Below are positions 4,101-5,638 of a stretch of DNA of 5,638 nt, in pieces. The notes beneath the pieces were generated by a model. The model saw only the letters and a program-made list of their open reading frames with translations. It was not told the DNA's origin and did not search any database. Position 1 is the stretch's first letter. Each line of letters opens with the position of its first letter. Origin of the DNA: JBEKCP01 sp050014815 (GTDB lineage Bacteria; Planctomycetota; Planctomycetia; Pirellulales; Thermoguttaceae); contig JBEKCP010000414.1 in NCBI GenBank assembly GCA_050014815.1, positions 1 through 5,638 on the forward strand. The letters are read 5' to 3'. The position numbers and the translations under genes are program-made.

Positions 4101-5638
4101 ATGCCTCCCCAGTTCATCTACGAGATGCGCCGCGTCAGCAAGTCCTACGGCGAGAAGCCCGTGCTGCGGGATATCAGCCTTTCGTTCTATTACGGGGCCA
4201 AGATCGGCGTGGTGGGCGAGAACGGGTCCGGCAAGACCACCCTGCTCAGGATCATGGCCGGCCTGGACAAGGATTTCGACGGCGACGCCGCGCTGGCCAA
4301 GAACATGCGGGTCCGGTACGTCGCCCAGGAGCCGCACCTCGACCTGGACGGGACCGTCCGCGAGCACCTCCAGGCCGCCATGCACCCGGTGCAATCGCTC
4401 GTGGACCGCTTCCACGAGGTCTCCCAAAGGATGGCCGAGCCCGGCGAAGGGGACGACATGGATAAGCTCATGGACGAGCTCGGCCGTTTGCAGGAGAAGA
4501 TCGACGAGTGCAACGGCTGGGAACTGGACCGCCTGATGGACATCGCCTCGGACGCCCTGGTGCTCCCGCCCGACGACGCCCCCATCCGGCTGCTTTCCGG
4601 GGGCGAGCGGCGGCGGGTGGCCCTGGCCATGGCCCTGTTGGAGAAGCCCGACCTGCTGTTGCTGGACGAGCCCACCAACCACCTCGACGCCGAAACGATC
4701 CAGTGGCTCGAGGAGACGCTGCGGGAATATCCGGGCACGGTGATCCTCGTGACGCACGACCGCTACTTCCTCGACAACATCACCCGCTGGATCCTCGAGT
4801 TGGAGGGGGGCCGCGGGCTGCCCTTCGAGGGCAACTACTCCTCCTGGTTGGCGCAGAAGGCCGAGCTCCTGCGGGTCGTCGAGAAGAAGGAGACCGACCG
4901 GCAGAGGACGCTCCAGCGGGAGCTGGCCTGGATCCGCAACTCCCACGAAGGCCGCCGGCAGAAGAACCAGGCCCGCATCAAGGCCTACGAGCAGTTGGCC
5001 GATCAGCAGGGGGGCGATGCCAAGAGCGAGGCGATCATCCAGATCGCCCCAGGGCCGCGGCTGGGCGAAAAGGTGCTCGTGGTCAAGGGCCTCTCGAAGG
5101 GCTACGAGGTCGACGGCCGCCGCTTGACGCTCCTGGACGACTGCTCCTTCAACCTGCCGCGCGGCGCCATCGTCGGCGTGATCGGGCCCAACGGGACCGG
5201 CAAGACCACCCTCTTCCGCATGATCATCGGCCAGGAGCAGCCCGACGCCGGCACGATCGAGCTGGGCCCGAGCGTCGTGCTCTCCTACGTCGACCAGCAC
5301 CGCGACGCCCTGGACGACACGAAGACCGTCTTCGAGGAGATTACCGGCGGCAAGGACACGATCGAGCTGGGCAACCTTTCGATGAACTCGCGGGTCTACC
5401 TGGCCCGGTTCAACTTCCGCGGCCCGGCGCAGCAGAAGCGGGTGGGCGAGTGCTCCGGCGGCGAGCGGAACCGCATCCACCTGGCGAAGATGCTCCGCCG
5501 CGGCGGAAACCTGGTCCTGCTGGACGAGCCCACCAACGACCTGGACGTGGGCACGATGCGGGTCCTGGAGCAGGCCCTCCTGGACTTCCCCGGCTGCGCG
5601 CTGGTGATCAGCCACGACCGCTTCTTCCTCGACCGGAT
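4101..5638 (+). CDS. ettA: EttA, ABC-F translational throttle ATPase (3' end outside window)
   Basis: EttA binds the ribosomal E site and, depending on ATP/ADP, gates entry of 70S initiation complexes into elongation. It has two ABC ATPase domains and no membrane domain. Visible in order: Walker A1 GENGSGKT (39-46), an EttA-type arm insertion (about 85-145), signature LSGGE (165-169), Walker B1 LLLLDEP with catalytic E190, H-loop H219 (THDRYFLDN), the inter-domain P-site tRNA-interaction linker (about 240-320, with EGNYSSWLAQK and basic QRELAWIRN...RRQKNQARIKAYE), Walker A2 GPNGTGKT (362-369), signature CSGGE (451-455), Walker B2 LVLLDEP with E476, and H-loop H505. IGPNG...TLFRMIIGQEQPDAGTI and RFNFRG match EttA rather than Uup or other ABC-F paralogues. 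The seen 512 codons leave about 40 of the usual 555 missing. Start ATG at 4101 gives MPPQFIYEMRRVSK, aligning with E. coli EttA MAQFVYTMHRVGK; no strong Shine-Dalgarno site is visible. The second signature has Cys in place of the usual Leu. Confidence 0.96.
   Translation, partial: MPPQFIYEMRRVSKSYGEKPVLRDISLSFYYGAKIGVVGENGSGKTTLLRIMAGLDKDFDGDAALAKNMRVRYVAQEPHLDLDGTVREHLQAAMHPVQSLVDRFHEVSQRMAEPGEGDDMDKLMDELGRLQEKIDECNGWELDRLMDIASDALVLPPDDAPIRLLSGGERRRVALAMALLEKPDLLLLDEPTNHLDAETIQWLEETLREYPGTVILVTHDRYFLDNITRWILELEGGRGLPFEGNYSSWLAQKAELLRVVEKKETDRQRTLQRELAWIRNSHEGRRQKNQARIKAYEQLADQQGGDAKSEAIIQIAPGPRLGEKVLVVKGLSKGYEVDGRRLTLLDDCSFNLPRGAIVGVIGPNGTGKTTLFRMIIGQEQPDAGTIELGPSVVLSYVDQHRDALDDTKTVFEEITGGKDTIELGNLSMNSRVYLARFNFRGPAQQKRVGECSGGERNRIHLAKMLRRGGNLVLLDEPTNDLDVGTMRVLEQALLDFPGCALVISHDRFFLDR

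Noticed and set aside
3720..5615. A 631-codon open frame on the minus strand opposite ettA and the zinc-ribbon gene
   Set aside because: Its translation is rich in Val, Gln, His and Leu blocks with no domain, as expected from the complement of a GC-rich gene with strong codon bias. The plus strand encodes an unmistakable EttA over the same bases.

Overview
The window is GC-rich chromosomal DNA, most likely from a member of the Planctomycetota, possibly the Pirellulales. This placement is inferred from three things: the style of the small repeats (a GGGACAGTCCC element, a CCCTCACCC...CCCTCTCCC element and an AACCCGAAGCGCTAGCGAGGG element), a large SEC-C-type protein starting MAVDAYSLCPGGTGKKIKFCC-like, and a double zinc-ribbon protein with a GWWGFPWG segment. 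No rRNA, tRNA, CRISPR array, transposase or phage gene is visible.

Layout: a divergent intergenic region of about 350 bp (3209-3558) splits the window into two transcription units. Leftward (minus strand) run a 705-residue SEC-C/helical-repeat protein of unknown function (1091-3208), then, after a 153-bp gap holding two inverted copies of a small hairpin repeat, ribD of riboflavin biosynthesis (1-937, 3' end cut by the window edge). Rightward (plus strand) run a 176-residue zinc-ribbon protein with a hydrophobic segment (3559-4089) and, 11 bp later, the ABC-F translation factor ettA (4101 to window end, 512 of roughly 555 residues).

The most notable feature is the load of small repeats and where they sit. 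One 84-bp palindromic element lies inside the ribD reading frame and adds exactly 28 codons to a loop of the reductase domain without breaking the gene. A second repeat pair abuts the ribD translation start and contains the purine tract that could serve as its ribosome binding region. A third, a long imperfect inverted repeat with a 9-bp flanking direct repeat, lies in the divergent promoter region and looks like a miniature inverted-repeat element.

Functionally the genes are housekeeping: flavin synthesis (RibD) and gating of translation initiation/elongation by energy status (EttA), with two uncharacterised proteins alongside. I see no evidence of a defence system, secretion system or other new multi-gene machine. 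The candidate novelties are the in-frame repeat domestication, the degenerate SEC-C motif with its LWTP-repeat tail, and the zinc-ribbon/ettA pairing.
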